From: Herbinix luporum
GTDB taxonomy: Bacteria > Bacillota > Clostridia > Lachnospirales > Lachnospiraceae
DNA: 64,000 nucleotides
Reading direction: 5' to 3'
Assembly: GCF_900070325.1 (NCBI RefSeq)
Contig: NZ_LN879430.1
Location: 43,501 to 107,500 of the forward strand
The notes under the pieces were generated by a model. That model ran no database searches, was not told the DNA's origin, and worked only from the letters and a program-made list of their open reading frames with translations. The translations under genes were made by a program, and so were the position numbers. Shown piece by piece: positions 28,213 to 37,192 of the stretch (position 1 is the first letter of the stretch; each line of letters begins with the position of its first letter).

Positions 28213-29082
28213 GTGAATAAAAGGTTAGCTGAATTTTTCAAAAGCAAAGGTTATTATGTGTTATTATTTGTCGGTATTATCGCTATAGCTGCAGTAGCGC
28301 TCATTGGCTCCAATTTAACCTCAAATTCTGATGAGGGAGAAAATATTGTGGATCTTAATGAACCGGATAATAACATAGAAGCCAGAGATAATAATAATAA
28401 TCTTCAGGCTGATAATAACGATACATCAAATCAGGTTGCTAATAATGAAGAAGTAGCCGGATCTGGTGAAACTGGGGGAGGTCAAAATCTTGCTAACAAT
28501 GACAGCCTTCTAGAATTTGATGTTTATACGAGGGAGGAAGAAAACGGAATTGACCTTTCAGAAAATGATGAGTCTGTGCAGGTTGCAGATGCTGAACAGG
28601 ATAATAATGAGCAGCCACAGACAGTTGAAACCACCGGTAGCACAGTTAAGAATTCACCTTCCCTAAGTTTTGATGCCCAACAGGGACTTCTTTGGCCGGT
28701 GGAAGGTAATGTAATTATGAATTATAGTATGGATCACTTGACCTATCATGCTACTCTTATGCAGTTTAAGGTTAACCCGGCAATTATTATAGATGCTGAG
28801 GTGGGTACAGAGGTTAAGTCAGCAGCAGACGGAGTTATAACAGAGATTTATGATGATCCCGTAACAGGATTAACAGTTACCATGGATATTGGTGATGGAT
28901 ACTCCCTAGTCTATGGCCAACTTAAAGATGTAAACTACCAGGTTGGGGATAAATTGTCAGAGGGTGAAGTTATAGGACTTATTAATGAACCCACAAAATA
29001 CTATACAGTAGAAGGTAGTAATCTCTACTTTATGGTAATGGAAGATGGACAAACTGTAAACCCCATGCTGTTATTACGCTAA
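28213..29082 (+). CDS. spoIIQ: SpoIIQ-like membrane-anchored M23 (LytM) domain protein, degenerate
   Basis: About 289 residues: one N-terminal membrane helix (about 13-33), an Asn/Glu-rich linker (about 40-145) and a C-terminal LytM fold (about 155-289). The catalytic set of M23 enzymes is missing: the second motif reads LVYGQLKD instead of a Y-x-H, and the last motif is SNLYFMVM rather than HLHFEV. This is expected for SpoIIQ, a sigma-F product that anchors the SpoIIIA channel in the forespore membrane. GTG 28213 with GAGGTG 6 nt upstream is preferred to GTG 28204. Confidence 0.7.
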   Translation: MNKRLAEFFKSKGYYVLLFVGIIAIAAVALIGSNLTSNSDEGENIVDLNEPDNNIEARDNNNNLQADNNDTSNQVANNEEVAGSGETGGGQNLANNDSLLEFDVYTREEENGIDLSENDESVQVADAEQDNNEQPQTVETTGSTVKNSPSLSFDAQQGLLWPVEGNVIMNYSMDHLTYHATLMQFKVNPAIIIDAEVGTEVKSAADGVITEIYDDPVTGLTVTMDIGDGYSLVYGQLKDVNYQVGDKLSEGEVIGLINEPTKYYTVEGSNLYFMVMEDGQTVNPMLLLR

Positions 29083-29104
29083 AGGACTGATAGAATGATT
29101 ATGA

Positions 29105-29151
29105 AAAAAGAAAGGGCATGTTAGCTTTAAGAAAACATGTCCTTTCTTTTT
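29105..29151. terminator. Terminator between spoIIQ-like gene and niaR
   Basis: AAAGAAAGGGCATGTT (from about 29107) pairs with AACATGTCCTTTCTTT (to about 29149), with T-runs on both sides. Convergent genes share it. Confidence 0.9.
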
Positions 29152-29152
29152 A

Positions 29153-29665
29153 TTAATCTATTAGATAATTCTTTTTTCTTAATGATTCTTCTATCCTATC
29201 AAGAATCTCCTCACTATTAGCCTCAATTGTATGGCTGTGGGTTCCGGCGGTAAGCTCCTTTAAGGGAACAATTTTTTTCTCTTTAACTTGTTTTACAAAA
29301 TCGTAAACATCACTTCGATTACGAATAATAAGGTCTGTTACTATTCGGCCATAGATTTCATGTATAACATGAACATCTAAAATTTTGCCTCCATTATCAA
29401 CAATAGTACATAACTCATCTTCAATTTCATCGGTGGAATGCTTTACGTTAATTACCCGTGTATATGTAGGTTCATTATGTTGATATAATAGATAGCCCTT
29501 GGTAGTTGATATAATATCATAATCGGCAGCCCTTAAAAGTGCAATGTCCTGAACAATAACCTGCCTGCTAACCCCTAGGATTTGGGATAACTCACCACCG
29601 GTTATGGGTTCTTTACGATTTTTTATTATCTCTATTAACTTTTCCCTCCGGGTATTTCCATCCAT
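29153..29665 (-). CDS. niaR: NiaR-type repressor of NAD biosynthesis (HTH + 3H domain)
   Basis: 170 residues. Residues 1-65 are an HTH_11 winged helix (EPITGGELSQILGVSRQVIVQDIALLRAADYDI). Residues 70-170 are the 3H domain, with conserved His in VKHSTDE, DVHVIHEIYG and GTHSHTIEA. NiaR represses NAD synthesis and niacin uptake genes when it binds nicotinic acid. It is a single gene here and 6 kb from the nrtR operon. Confidence 0.92.
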   Translation of the reverse strand: MDGNTRREKLIEIIKNRKEPITGGELSQILGVSRQVIVQDIALLRAADYDIISTTKGYLLYQHNEPTYTRVINVKHSTDEIEDELCTIVDNGGKILDVHVIHEIYGRIVTDLIIRNRSDVYDFVKQVKEKKIVPLKELTAGTHSHTIEANSEEILDRIEESLRKKNYLID

Positions 29666-29822
29666 ACTAAAACCTTCTTATCTAATATTAATACTTTTAT
29701 TTTTATCTTTATTCCGATATAATAGAACGGAAAATATATAAATATATATAGTAATTATATACTTAGAAAATAAGATACGCAACTTTTTCCTGCATATTTT
29801 AGAATAAGAGAAAGGGAATACT

Positions 29823-30092
29823 ATGTTTCGATTATGGGCAAAAATATTTAAAGATAATAGAATGATTAAGGATATGGTCGTAAGCAATGACAACCCTAAC
29901 TTAAGAAGAACCCAAAAAATTTTTTCAGCAATTGATGATATCTGCAGTGCCTTTGATTTGCCAAAACCCATATGGCTAGATTCAACCATAGCTGATTTTA
30001 AAAGGTACGATAAGACAAGATTTGTCCAGGATAATTTCATAGAACCTATTGACTTTGATTATCTTGAAATTCATGTAATAGAGGAGGACTAA
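29823..30092 (+). CDS. Small conserved protein, unknown function
   Basis: 89 residues beginning MFRLWAKIFKDNRM and ending with PIDFDYLEIHVIEED. The pattern K-P-I-W-L-D near residue 48 and R-F-V-Q-D-N-F-I-E-P-I-D-F-D-Y-L-E-I resembles a family of short Clostridia proteins, but I cannot name a function. One nt separates it from the M15 peptidase gene, so the two are cotranscribed. Confidence 0.6.
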   Translation: MFRLWAKIFKDNRMIKDMVVSNDNPNLRRTQKIFSAIDDICSAFDLPKPIWLDSTIADFKRYDKTRFVQDNFIEPIDFDYLEIHVIEED

Positions 30093-30093
30093 T

Positions 30094-30951
30094 ATGAGAG
30101 GGAGATGCCATAAGCTATTTTGTATTCTCCTTCTTTGTCTTTTCATGGGGTCATGTGATAAATATACCGGTCAGGATGAATTAAAGGTTCAGGATAACAA
30201 TAGGAATATAATTAAAGAAATAAACCAAAAAGGGGATGTGAATGTGGTGGAGAAAAAAGATATACAAGAGGAACATTTAGATGGGAAAGAGTTAAATAAG
30301 AAATATAGAGACTATCCTGCCGGAACAGAAATTGATATAGAAGAACTTAATCAGGAGAGTCTTAAGTCATTATTTTATATGGAAGAATTAAATCAGGAAA
30401 TTATAAACCGTATAAACGGGAAATCCTATAAAGAAAACTGCGATATTCCTTATAGTGATTTACGTTATATACGGGTTCTTCATATAGGATTTGACGGACT
30501 AACTCACATAGGGGAAATGATTGTAAACAAGGCAATTGCACAGGATGTAATAGATATTTTCTGGGAGCTATACAGTATTTCATATCCTATTGAGAAAATG
30601 CTTCTTATTGATGACTATAATGCCGATGATTTAGAATCAATGAAAGATAATAATTCTTCAGCCTTTAACTTTAGGTTTATAGAGGGTACAAGTAAGCGTT
30701 CTGTCCACAGTGATGGATTGGCTATAGATATAAATCCATTATATAATCCGTACGTTCGTACAAGAGAAGGTAAGTTGGAGATTTTACCTGAAAATGCAGA
30801 AGAATATGTGGATAGATCTATAGATAACATTTATTATATAAGAAAAGATGATCCTTGTTATGAGGCATTTATAAAAAGGGGCTTTACTTGGGGCGGAGAG
30901 TGGAAAAACAGTAAAGACTATCAGCATTTTGAGAAAAAGATAGGGGACTAA
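30094..30951 (+). CDS. M15-type D-alanyl-D-alanine carboxypeptidase lipoprotein
   Basis: 285 residues. A lipoprotein signal (LLLCLFMGSC, lipid Cys near 20) is followed by a linker and a catalytic domain with SVHSDGLAIDINP (His and Asp zinc ligands) and GFTWGGEW then QHFEK (third His). It would trim peptide stems of peptidoglycan outside the membrane. ATG 30094 is one nt past the stop of the preceding small gene. Confidence 0.87.
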   Translation: MRGRCHKLFCILLLCLFMGSCDKYTGQDELKVQDNNRNIIKEINQKGDVNVVEKKDIQEEHLDGKELNKKYRDYPAGTEIDIEELNQESLKSLFYMEELNQEIINRINGKSYKENCDIPYSDLRYIRVLHIGFDGLTHIGEMIVNKAIAQDVIDIFWELYSISYPIEKMLLIDDYNADDLESMKDNNSSAFNFRFIEGTSKRSVHSDGLAIDINPLYNPYVRTREGKLEILPENAEEYVDRSIDNIYYIRKDDPCYEAFIKRGFTWGGEWKNSKDYQHFEKKIGD

Positions 30952-30967
30952 GCAGCCTGGTAAATAT

Positions 30968-30996
30968 TTGATTTTAGAATATTCCGGTGATATAAT
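30968..30996 (+). promoter_or_regulatory. Promoter of dnaX-ybaB-recR
   Basis: TTGATT (30968-30973), a 17 nt spacer and TATAAT (30991-30996), 56 nt before the dnaX ATG. The space between gene and promoter is too short for an SRP RNA, which lies here in some relatives. Confidence 0.75.
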
Positions 30997-31051
30997 GATA
31001 CGGTATAAATTAAGTTAACCGTCCTCTAGATTAGAAAGGAAGCAACAATCT

Positions 31052-32623
31052 ATGTCATATATGGCACTTTATAGGAAGTTTAGGCCCGATAACTTTAAGG
31101 ATGTAAAAGGCCAAGATCATATTGTAACCACCCTTAAAAACCAAATAAAGTCCGGAAGAATAGGACATGCCTATCTATTTACAGGGACCAGAGGAACCGG
31201 TAAAACTTCTGTGGCAAAATTATTTGCAAAGACTGTAAACTGTGAAAACCCCAGTGACGGCAATCCTTGTAATGAATGTAGCTTATGTAAAGGGATTGCA
31301 GCCGGTACTTCCATGAATGTAATTGAGATAGACGCTGCATCGAACAACGGTGTTGAAAATGTAAGAGAGATTGTTGAAGAGGTAAGATATTCACCTACGG
31401 AAGGTAAATATAAAGTATACATCATTGATGAGGTTCATATGCTTTCTACGGGAGCATTTAATGCCCTTTTAAAGACTATTGAAGAGCCTCCTTCTTATGT
31501 TATCTTCATCTTGGCTACAACAGAGGTTCATAAAATTCCTGTAACCATATTATCCCGGTGCCAGAGATATGATTTTAAGCGGATAAGTATAGATATCATA
31601 GCAGACCGACTTAGGGAACTGATGGATGAAGAAAAGATTGAAATAGAGGATAAGGCCTTAAAATATATTGCAAGGGTGGCAGACGGATCCCTAAGGGATG
31701 CTTTAAGTTTACTGGATCAATGTATTTCTTTTTATCTGGGCAAGACTATCACTTATGATAATGTTCTGGATGTATTGGGAACCGTTGATACCAAGGTATT
31801 CTCCAAACTGCTACAAAGCATTAATAATCAAGATGTATCAGAGTGTATAAAGATTCTTGACGAAGTGGAAATTACCGGCAGAGAGCTGTCACAATTTGTG
31901 ATAGACTTTATCTGGTATCTTAGAAATCTTCTACTGGTTAAGACAACAGAGGATGTAACAGAAATTATAATTGATATATCCTCAGAGAACTTGCTGCTAT
32001 TAAAGCAGGAAGCAGAGTCCATAGAAGTAGATATACTTATGAGATATATTAGAATCTTCTCAGAGTTATCAAATCAGATTCGTTATGCTTCCAGAAAGAG
32101 AGTGCTGTTGGAAATTGCACTTATAAAAGTCTGCAGGCCCCAGATGGAACATAATTATGATGCCTTGATTAATCGTATTAAGGCCTTAGAGGAGAAACTA
32201 GAACAAGGTATTATAGTAAAATCTGATGACAATAAGGTGGAAACACCAAAAGAAGAATCGGAGCCTATAAAAAAGCAGGAAATATTACCCCAGGCACTTC
32301 CTGAGGATTTAAAAAAAGTGGCCGGTAACTGGAGAGGCTTGCTTTCTCAGATTTCTAAGAAAGCACCTGCACTGGCCTCTGTTCTTCGCAGTGCCACATT
32401 AAGTGTTGATGATAACCTAGGGCTTGTGATTGTGGTGACAGATCCTCTCGATAAGGAATTAGTAGATAGAGAAGGACATAAAAAAGTTATCCTAGATGCT
32501 ATAGCAGCTATGCTTGGAAAACAGGCAGAAATTAGTGTTAGGTATCTGGATAAGGATAAAGAAAATATTAATAACCTTGTTGATCTTACAAAAATAATTA
32601 AGGTTCCAATTGAATATGAATAA
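31052..32623 (+). CDS. dnaX: DNA polymerase III subunits gamma/tau
   Basis: 523 residues. Walker A TGTRGTGKTS lies near residues 43-52, a four-Cys zinc module (C-x8-C-x2-C-x2-C) near 69-84, and the DEVHMLS Walker B near 128. The SRC motif (ILSRCQRYDF) is present near 172. It is the clamp-loader motor in the replisome. It is followed by ybaB after 101 nt and recR, the classical order. Confidence 0.97.
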   Translation: MSYMALYRKFRPDNFKDVKGQDHIVTTLKNQIKSGRIGHAYLFTGTRGTGKTSVAKLFAKTVNCENPSDGNPCNECSLCKGIAAGTSMNVIEIDAASNNGVENVREIVEEVRYSPTEGKYKVYIIDEVHMLSTGAFNALLKTIEEPPSYVIFILATTEVHKIPVTILSRCQRYDFKRISIDIIADRLRELMDEEKIEIEDKALKYIARVADGSLRDALSLLDQCISFYLGKTITYDNVLDVLGTVDTKVFSKLLQSINNQDVSECIKILDEVEITGRELSQFVIDFIWYLRNLLLVKTTEDVTEIIIDISSENLLLLKQEAESIEVDILMRYIRIFSELSNQIRYASRKRVLLEIALIKVCRPQMEHNYDALINRIKALEEKLEQGIIVKSDDNKVETPKEESEPIKKQEILPQALPEDLKKVAGNWRGLLSQISKKAPALASVLRSATLSVDDNLGLVIVVTDPLDKELVDREGHKKVILDAIAAMLGKQAEISVRYLDKDKENINNLVDLTKIIKVPIEYE

Positions 32624-32724
32624 GAAAATCAATATATTTGTTTGATTTAATTATGGAAGAGTATGAGGCTTTATACTATAATATAATTTAAAGATTACCC
32701 TGATGAAGGAAAGGAGCTTATATA

Positions 32725-33078
32725 ATGGCAAGAAGAGGTGGATTTCCCGGTGGAGGAATACCGGGTAATATGAATAATTTAATGAAACAGGCACAGCGTA
32801 TGCAAAAGCAAATGGAGGAAAAGACAAAAGAACTTGAGGAGAAAACCTGGGAAGCTAGTGCCGGCGGCGGAGCTGTGACCGTTACTGTTTCAGGTAAGAA
32901 AGAAATTTTATCCGTTAAAATATCACAGGAAGTGGTAGATCCGGATGATGTTGAGATGTTGGAAGATCTAATAGTTGCAGCTACCAATGAAGCATTAAGG
33001 CAAATGGAGGAAGAATCCGCAGAGGTAATGAGTCAAATTACAGGTGGATTAGGTGGCTTGGGAGGATTCCCGTTCTAA
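32725..33078 (+). CDS. ybaB: YbaB/EbfC nucleoid-associated protein
   Basis: 117 residues with a Gly-rich N-terminus ([26 protein letters not shown]), a coiled-coil helix and the beta sheet [10 protein letters not shown], ending [20 protein letters not shown]. YbaB proteins bind DNA and sit between dnaX and recR in most bacteria. Its stop overlaps the recR start (TAATG). Confidence 0.96.
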   Translation: MARRGGFPGGGIPGNMNNLMKQAQRMQKQMEEKTKELEEKTWEASAGGGAVTVTVSGKKEILSVKISQEVVDPDDVEMLEDLIVAATNEALRQMEEESAEVMSQITGGLGGLGGFPF

Positions 33079-33674
33079 TGGATTACTATAGCAGTAAGAT
33101 AAGCAAGTTAATAGAGGAGCTTTCAAAGCTTCCCGGTATTGGTGCAAAGACAGCCCAAAGGCTTGCTTTTCATATTATAAATATGCCGGAGGATCAAGTG
33201 ATGGAATTGTCAAATTCCATCGTTGATGCCAAAAAGAAGATACAGTACTGTAGTGAGTGTTTGACTCTTACAGATAGGGAGTTATGTCCCATCTGCTCAT
33301 CTCCCAAAAGAAATAAAAGGCAGATTATGGTTGTAGAAAATCCTAGGGATTTGGCAGCCTATGAAAAGACAGGAAAATATGAGGGAGTATACCATGTACT
33401 TCATGGAGCAATCTCCCCCATGCTTGGCATAGGTCCCGGGGATATAAAGCTAAAAGAGTTAATGACTCGACTTCAACAGGATGTTGAAGAAGTTATTATT
33501 GCAACTAACTCCAGCCTTGAAGGAGAAGCTACTGCAATGTATATAAGTAAGCTGATTAAGCCTGCGGGAATTAAGGTAAGTCGGATAGCCAGTGGAATTC
33601 CGGTAGGTGGTGACTTAGAATATATTGATGAAGTGACCCTTCTAAGAGCCTTAGAGGGTAGGGTGGAGTTATAA
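33078..33674 (+). CDS. recR: Recombination protein RecR
   Basis: 198 residues: helix-hairpin-helix near 15-30 ([14 protein letters not shown]), a four-Cys zinc finger ([18 protein letters not shown]) and a Toprim domain starting [13 protein letters not shown]. It loads RecA at gaps with RecO. The start overlaps the ybaB stop by one base, meaning coupled translation. Confidence 0.97.
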   Translation: MDYYSSKISKLIEELSKLPGIGAKTAQRLAFHIINMPEDQVMELSNSIVDAKKKIQYCSECLTLTDRELCPICSSPKRNKRQIMVVENPRDLAAYEKTGKYEGVYHVLHGAISPMLGIGPGDIKLKELMTRLQQDVEEVIIATNSSLEGEATAMYISKLIKPAGIKVSRIASGIPVGGDLEYIDEVTLLRALEGRVEL

Positions 33675-33780
33675 TAGTTGAAATGAAGTTGTATAAACCA
33701 AATATAGTACTATTAAAAAGTAAATGCATCAGTACACCCCAATTTTAAGTAAATAAAGTAGAATTAAAATCAGGTAAAAG

Positions 33781-33860
33781 ACCATAGGAAAAAGGCATAA
33801 GGAAAACCTTTCTTCTATGGTTTTTTTATTTGAATTACTAATGAGAAAAGAAAATAGACA
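33781..33860 (+). repeat. Terminator-like repeat, copy 1
   Basis: ACCATAG at 33781-33787 and CTATGGT at 33815-33821, with AAAGG/CCTTT inside, form a hairpin followed by T7. The flank continues AATTACTAATGAGAAA. The same hairpin and the same flank recur at 41645-41720. It also serves as the terminator downstream of recR. Confidence 0.8.
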
Positions 33861-34240
33861 CCAGCCTTAACCCTAGTAAAATCAGTAGATAGAGAGAATT
33901 AAATGGAAATAAGAATGGAAGAATAAATGGACCAAATCCTCCTTAATCCTTAGTCCTAGTTCCTTAATCCTGACATGACTTTATTTTAAAAATCCACCCT
34001 GAAAATCAGTAAATACAAGGACTTTAAAGTGATAGTTTTAAGGGAAAATGAGAAAAGAGGCAAAAATGTAAAAAAACAATAAGACAGTGTTTATGGGGGT
34101 TTGAGGGATATCTATGTGAGGACTTTATTTGAAAAGGGAGAGGACTGAATTTTAAGTGCACATAGATAGGATTAAGGAATTAGGGAAAAAGGAGATAGGA
34201 AATATATCTGTAGGAATAAGGGGTTAATTAGTTGTTATAA

Positions 34241-34475
34241 AAGTAAAATAAAGTAGTGATGTTGATAGGGTTAATGAAGTACGAGAAATAAGTAAATACA
34301 AGGGTTAAGAGAGTTTTTAGGGATAAGGGAAATGGGTATTTAAGTAAAATCGTGATAGGACTTTATTTAAATTGTGTAAGAACTAGGGCTGTTTTTTCTG
34401 TTTCTACAAATATTGGAAGAAAATGGAAGTTGAAAAACTTTAATTTTATCGAATAAAGTAGTATCAAAAATAAAA
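34241..34475. repeat. Diverged direct repeat, copy A
   Basis: Begins with AAGTAAAATAAAGTAGTGAT and contains GTTGATAGGG, an AAGGGTTAAG tract, AAATGGGTATTTAAGTAAAA, a CTGTTTTTTCTGTTT-like tract and closes with AAAGTAGTATCAAAAATAAA. Copy B at 34722 has the same order of blocks. By eye about 75% of positions match in the best parts. Confidence 0.6.
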
Positions 34476-34721
34476 TATTATTTCATTGAAGAATTGCAGG
34501 ATTAAGTTTTTGATAGGAAATAATAATGTTAAAATATGAAAAGCGAGTGTGAAATAGTAAGGGACAAGGTAAAAGGGAATATATGTAAGGTAAAGTAAGG
34601 ATATTATTTGTTTTTTAATAGTACATGGCCTTACTTTTTTGTTTCTTAAGTTTCTTAAATTGAGATAAATGAATTCTGGAAAACTAAAAAACAAAATTTT
34701 AGGTGGTAAAGTTGTGTTAAT

Positions 34722-34956
34722 AGTAAAATAAAGTAGTGGTGTTGATAGGGATAAGGTAGTAGGAGAAGTATAGATTATGTAAGGGTTAAGGGGATTTGCA
34801 GGGACAAGGGAAAATGGGTATTTAAGTAAAATTATAAAAGGACTATTTATTTTATGATAGGGCTTGACCGCTTTTTTCTGTTTTCAAAAAAAGGTGAAAT
34901 AGTAATTTTAGAAAAATATAAATGAAATTAATGGTGGTAAAGTGGTATCAATAATA
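34722..34956. repeat. Diverged direct repeat, copy B
   Basis: Begins with AGTAAAATAAAGTAGTGGT and runs through the same blocks as copy A, ending AAAGTGGTATCAATAATAAA. The start block is preceded by GGTGGTAAAG, which recurs again at its end (34931), hinting at a repeat unit boundary. Confidence 0.6.
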
Positions 34957-35096
34957 AAATAAAATAATAATATTGGAGAACAGAAATTCCTGTCTATGCT
35001 AAATAAAAAGATTATAAAACATTTACTGAATCTATATTACTAATATGTTATATTAATAATATGCTAGTAGAAAAATTAACCAGGAGGTAACTATTA

Positions 35097-35753
35097 ATGG
35101 ATTGGAATATAATTGACTTACCAGTTAAAGACATATATGGGAAGTTAGACATTGGATTTACGCCTATTTTTAAAGAAAGTATGAAAATATTTAAAGAGAT
35201 GGGTTATAAAAGAATTTTAGATGTAGGATGTGGATATGGCAAACACAGTATCTATCTTTCAGAAAATAATTTTACTGTAACTTCTATTGATATTAATGAA
35301 AAGGCAATTGAATGGTTAAAAGAGTACATAAATACGAAAGGTATAAGTAATGTTAATTTAATAAAAGCAAATGCTAATGCCTTACCATTTGAAAATGATT
35401 ATTTTGATGCTATTATCTGTTCATCTGTAATTCATCATCATAACCTTAAGGGAATCAAAAATAGTATTTCTGAAATATATAGAGTATTAAAACAAAATGG
35501 ATGTGCTTTAGTTGATTTCATGTCATTGGAAGATGATTCTTTTGGGCTAGGGGAAGAAGTAGAGAAAAACACTTTCATAGGTTCAAGAGAAGGTGAGGAA
35601 GATGTTCCCCACTATTATACTGATACTAGTGAATTGAAGGAATTATTCAAGAATTTTAGAAATATTAGCATTTCTAAAAATGAGTACCATATAAATATAG
35701 ATTTAGATAATAAGATTAAAAGTAGAATGCTTGATGTTAAGGCATATAAGTAG
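35097..35753 (+). CDS. SAM-dependent methyltransferase, class I
   Basis: 218 residues. The SAM-binding motif I is ILDVGCGYGKHS near residue 39, motif II SIDINEKA near 60, and the later FDAIICSSVIHHH near 102 is motif IV. It ends in a family-typical RVLKQNGCALVDF strand. The substrate is not apparent; small-molecule methylation is the usual role. First gene of the accessory stretch, with AGGAGG upstream. Confidence 0.85.
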   Translation: MDWNIIDLPVKDIYGKLDIGFTPIFKESMKIFKEMGYKRILDVGCGYGKHSIYLSENNFTVTSIDINEKAIEWLKEYINTKGISNVNLIKANANALPFENDYFDAIICSSVIHHHNLKGIKNSISEIYRVLKQNGCALVDFMSLEDDSFGLGEEVEKNTFIGSREGEEDVPHYYTDTSELKELFKNFRNISISKNEYHINIDLDNKIKSRMLDVKAYK

Positions 35754-35776
35754 AATGATGCGAAGGTGGTTAGAAA

Positions 35777-36058
35777 ATGAAAAAGTGGAAAAGCAAAAAA
35801 CCAATTAAAATCTTTACCTTGGTATGTATAATAATAACTGTAGTTAGTGCAACAATTAACTTTTTGTTACCATTACTTTCATTATATAAATTTAAAATTC
35901 ATTTAAACGCTTACAATTCAATAGGAATTATTGGTGGCGCAGATGGTCCAACATCAGTGTTTGTTGCTTATAATTCATCTCCCTATCTTCTTACAATAAT
36001 TTTTGGAATATTATCAATATTAGGAGTTGTATATCTATTTATAACAAGAAAATCCTAG
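35777..36058 (+). CDS. Microprotein carrying the OadB motif GGADGPT
   Basis: 93 residues with two membrane helices (about 10-32 and 66-88). Between them lies SIGIIGGADGPTSVFVA, which matches the conserved loop of the beta subunit of sodium-translocating decarboxylases (OadB/GcdB), where the Asp takes part in Na+ transport. The rest of OadB (about 370-430 residues) is absent. It may be a truncated relic or a real small family; nothing else here decides that. Confidence 0.6.
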   Translation: MKKWKSKKPIKIFTLVCIIITVVSATINFLLPLLSLYKFKIHLNAYNSIGIIGGADGPTSVFVAYNSSPYLLTIIFGILSILGVVYLFITRKS

Positions 36059-36086
36059 ATTTTTAAAATATAAAAGAGGTAATAGT

Positions 36087-36518
36087 ATGAAGAAAGTAGT
36101 TCGCAAGAATATAAATAATTTACCCTATAGTCTACATGATGGAGTGGTGATTGGTTTTGAGGTAATAGGAGACAATCTTATCATGAAATTTCAGCATGGG
36201 TTTCTAAGAACAGTTGAGCCCTTTGAACAGATAAACGGAAGTATTGAAATTCAAAAGATAGATTGGGATTTTAGTTTTGTGTATCTTCTTGATTATCAAA
36301 ATGTTCTATGTGGAAATGTAGGTTCATTTACTGGTAAAAAAATGGAGTTAACAACATTTATTAATCAGTTTAAAAATGCTGAGTTTAACTTAATAGATGA
36401 GACGTATGGCTATAATACATCAAAATTTAATGGATATTTTTCAGAAGGGGATATATTTCGAGAATGTATGATTGAAATATATCATTTAGGGGATATGAAT
36501 TATCTCGTAGAGGGGTAA
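36087..36518 (+). CDS. Hypothetical cytoplasmic protein
   Basis: 143 residues, acidic, no signal or membrane segment. The N-terminal LPYSLHDGVVIGFEVIGDNLIMKFQHG is a beta-rich start like that of some small immunity-type proteins, but the match is too weak to name. It stands between two unrelated small genes. Confidence 0.5.
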   Translation: MKKVVRKNINNLPYSLHDGVVIGFEVIGDNLIMKFQHGFLRTVEPFEQINGSIEIQKIDWDFSFVYLLDYQNVLCGNVGSFTGKKMELTTFINQFKNAEFNLIDETYGYNTSKFNGYFSEGDIFRECMIEIYHLGDMNYLVEG

Positions 36519-36556
36519 AGTTCATTACCAATTAAATATCATAACAGGAGGGAAAA

Positions 36557-36943
36557 GTGAAAAAGATATCTTTATTGCTACTATTATTTATTGTTTTATT
36601 TGGTCTATTAGGGTGTACAAGAGGGTCTGGTATTGTCAGAAAAAGCAAGGAGCATAATACACCAACAAAAATGTCAATGACTTATGAAAAGTTTACTGGC
36701 TATAGGGAAACAGAGATTAAAGTAGATGAGGATGAGCCAGTTGATGTATTGGTCGACTTTGTTACAGAGGATGGAACTATTAATGCTTATATTTCCAAAG
36801 ATAATGATAAAGTCAGTTGTGATTATGAGGGACACGATGTCCAAACATCATCTTTTACTGTGACGCTTTCAGAGCAAGGAACATATACAATTAGAGTTGA
36901 TGCTGATGCCCATAAAGGCAGTTATTTATTTTCATGGGAATAA
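36557..36943 (+). CDS. Small lipoprotein, unknown function
   Basis: 128 residues with a lipoprotein signal (lipobox LLGC, Cys near 21). The mature part is beta-rich, ending GTYTIRVDADAHKGSYLFSW, in the style of an Ig-like or C2-like extracellular domain. Start GTG with GGAGGG upstream. Confidence 0.6.
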   Translation: MKKISLLLLLFIVLFGLLGCTRGSGIVRKSKEHNTPTKMSMTYEKFTGYRETEIKVDEDEPVDVLVDFVTEDGTINAYISKDNDKVSCDYEGHDVQTSSFTVTLSEQGTYTIRVDADAHKGSYLFSWE

Positions 36944-37192
36944 TGTCGGTGCAAAATATTAGCAGAATATTATGAATTAAAGAAAAGGTAGAATCAAATA
37001 CATGCTTAAAATAAAGAGAGACAAGAGGAAATTAAGAAGGAATGAAACAAAGCATGTTTAATTGAATTTAAGATTGAACGTATGACAGGTAAAGTGGCTA
37101 TGGGAGTTATAAATGGTAATAAGTAAATTAATTCGCATTTGAATATACCATTAAACAATGACTTACATATGAATAAAGGAGATGCTGTTTTG

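Larger units (their letters stand above)
33675..35096. other. 1.4 kb repeat-rich, purine-biased non-coding region
   Basis: No gene is convincing here. The + strand is strongly purine-rich (many GGGATAAGGG-like tracts), and several segments recur with divergence. Two long copies and a terminator-like repeat are listed separately. Short related pieces occur near 34005-34035, 34110-34140 and 34550-34600. A 76-codon frame at 34464-34694 on the minus strand is hydrophobic but has no ribosome site and overlaps the repeats. Confidence 0.6.

Noticed and set aside
30952..31051. SRP RNA (ffs) upstream of dnaX, as in several Firmicutes
   Set aside because: Only 100 nt are available and no GGAA-tetraloop helix 8 pattern is present; the gap holds a promoter instead.
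34464..34694. A 76-codon hydrophobic frame on the minus strand
   Set aside because: It overlaps the repeat region, has no ribosome site and its hydrophobicity follows from the AT/purine bias.
34000..34960. Possible CRISPR-like array in the repeats after recR
   Set aside because: Units are long, diverged and irregular, with no constant short repeat, no spacers and no cas genes.
36087..36518. Calling the 143-residue protein a polymorphic-toxin immunity protein
   Set aside because: No toxin gene is adjacent and the resemblance is confined to a generic beta-rich start.
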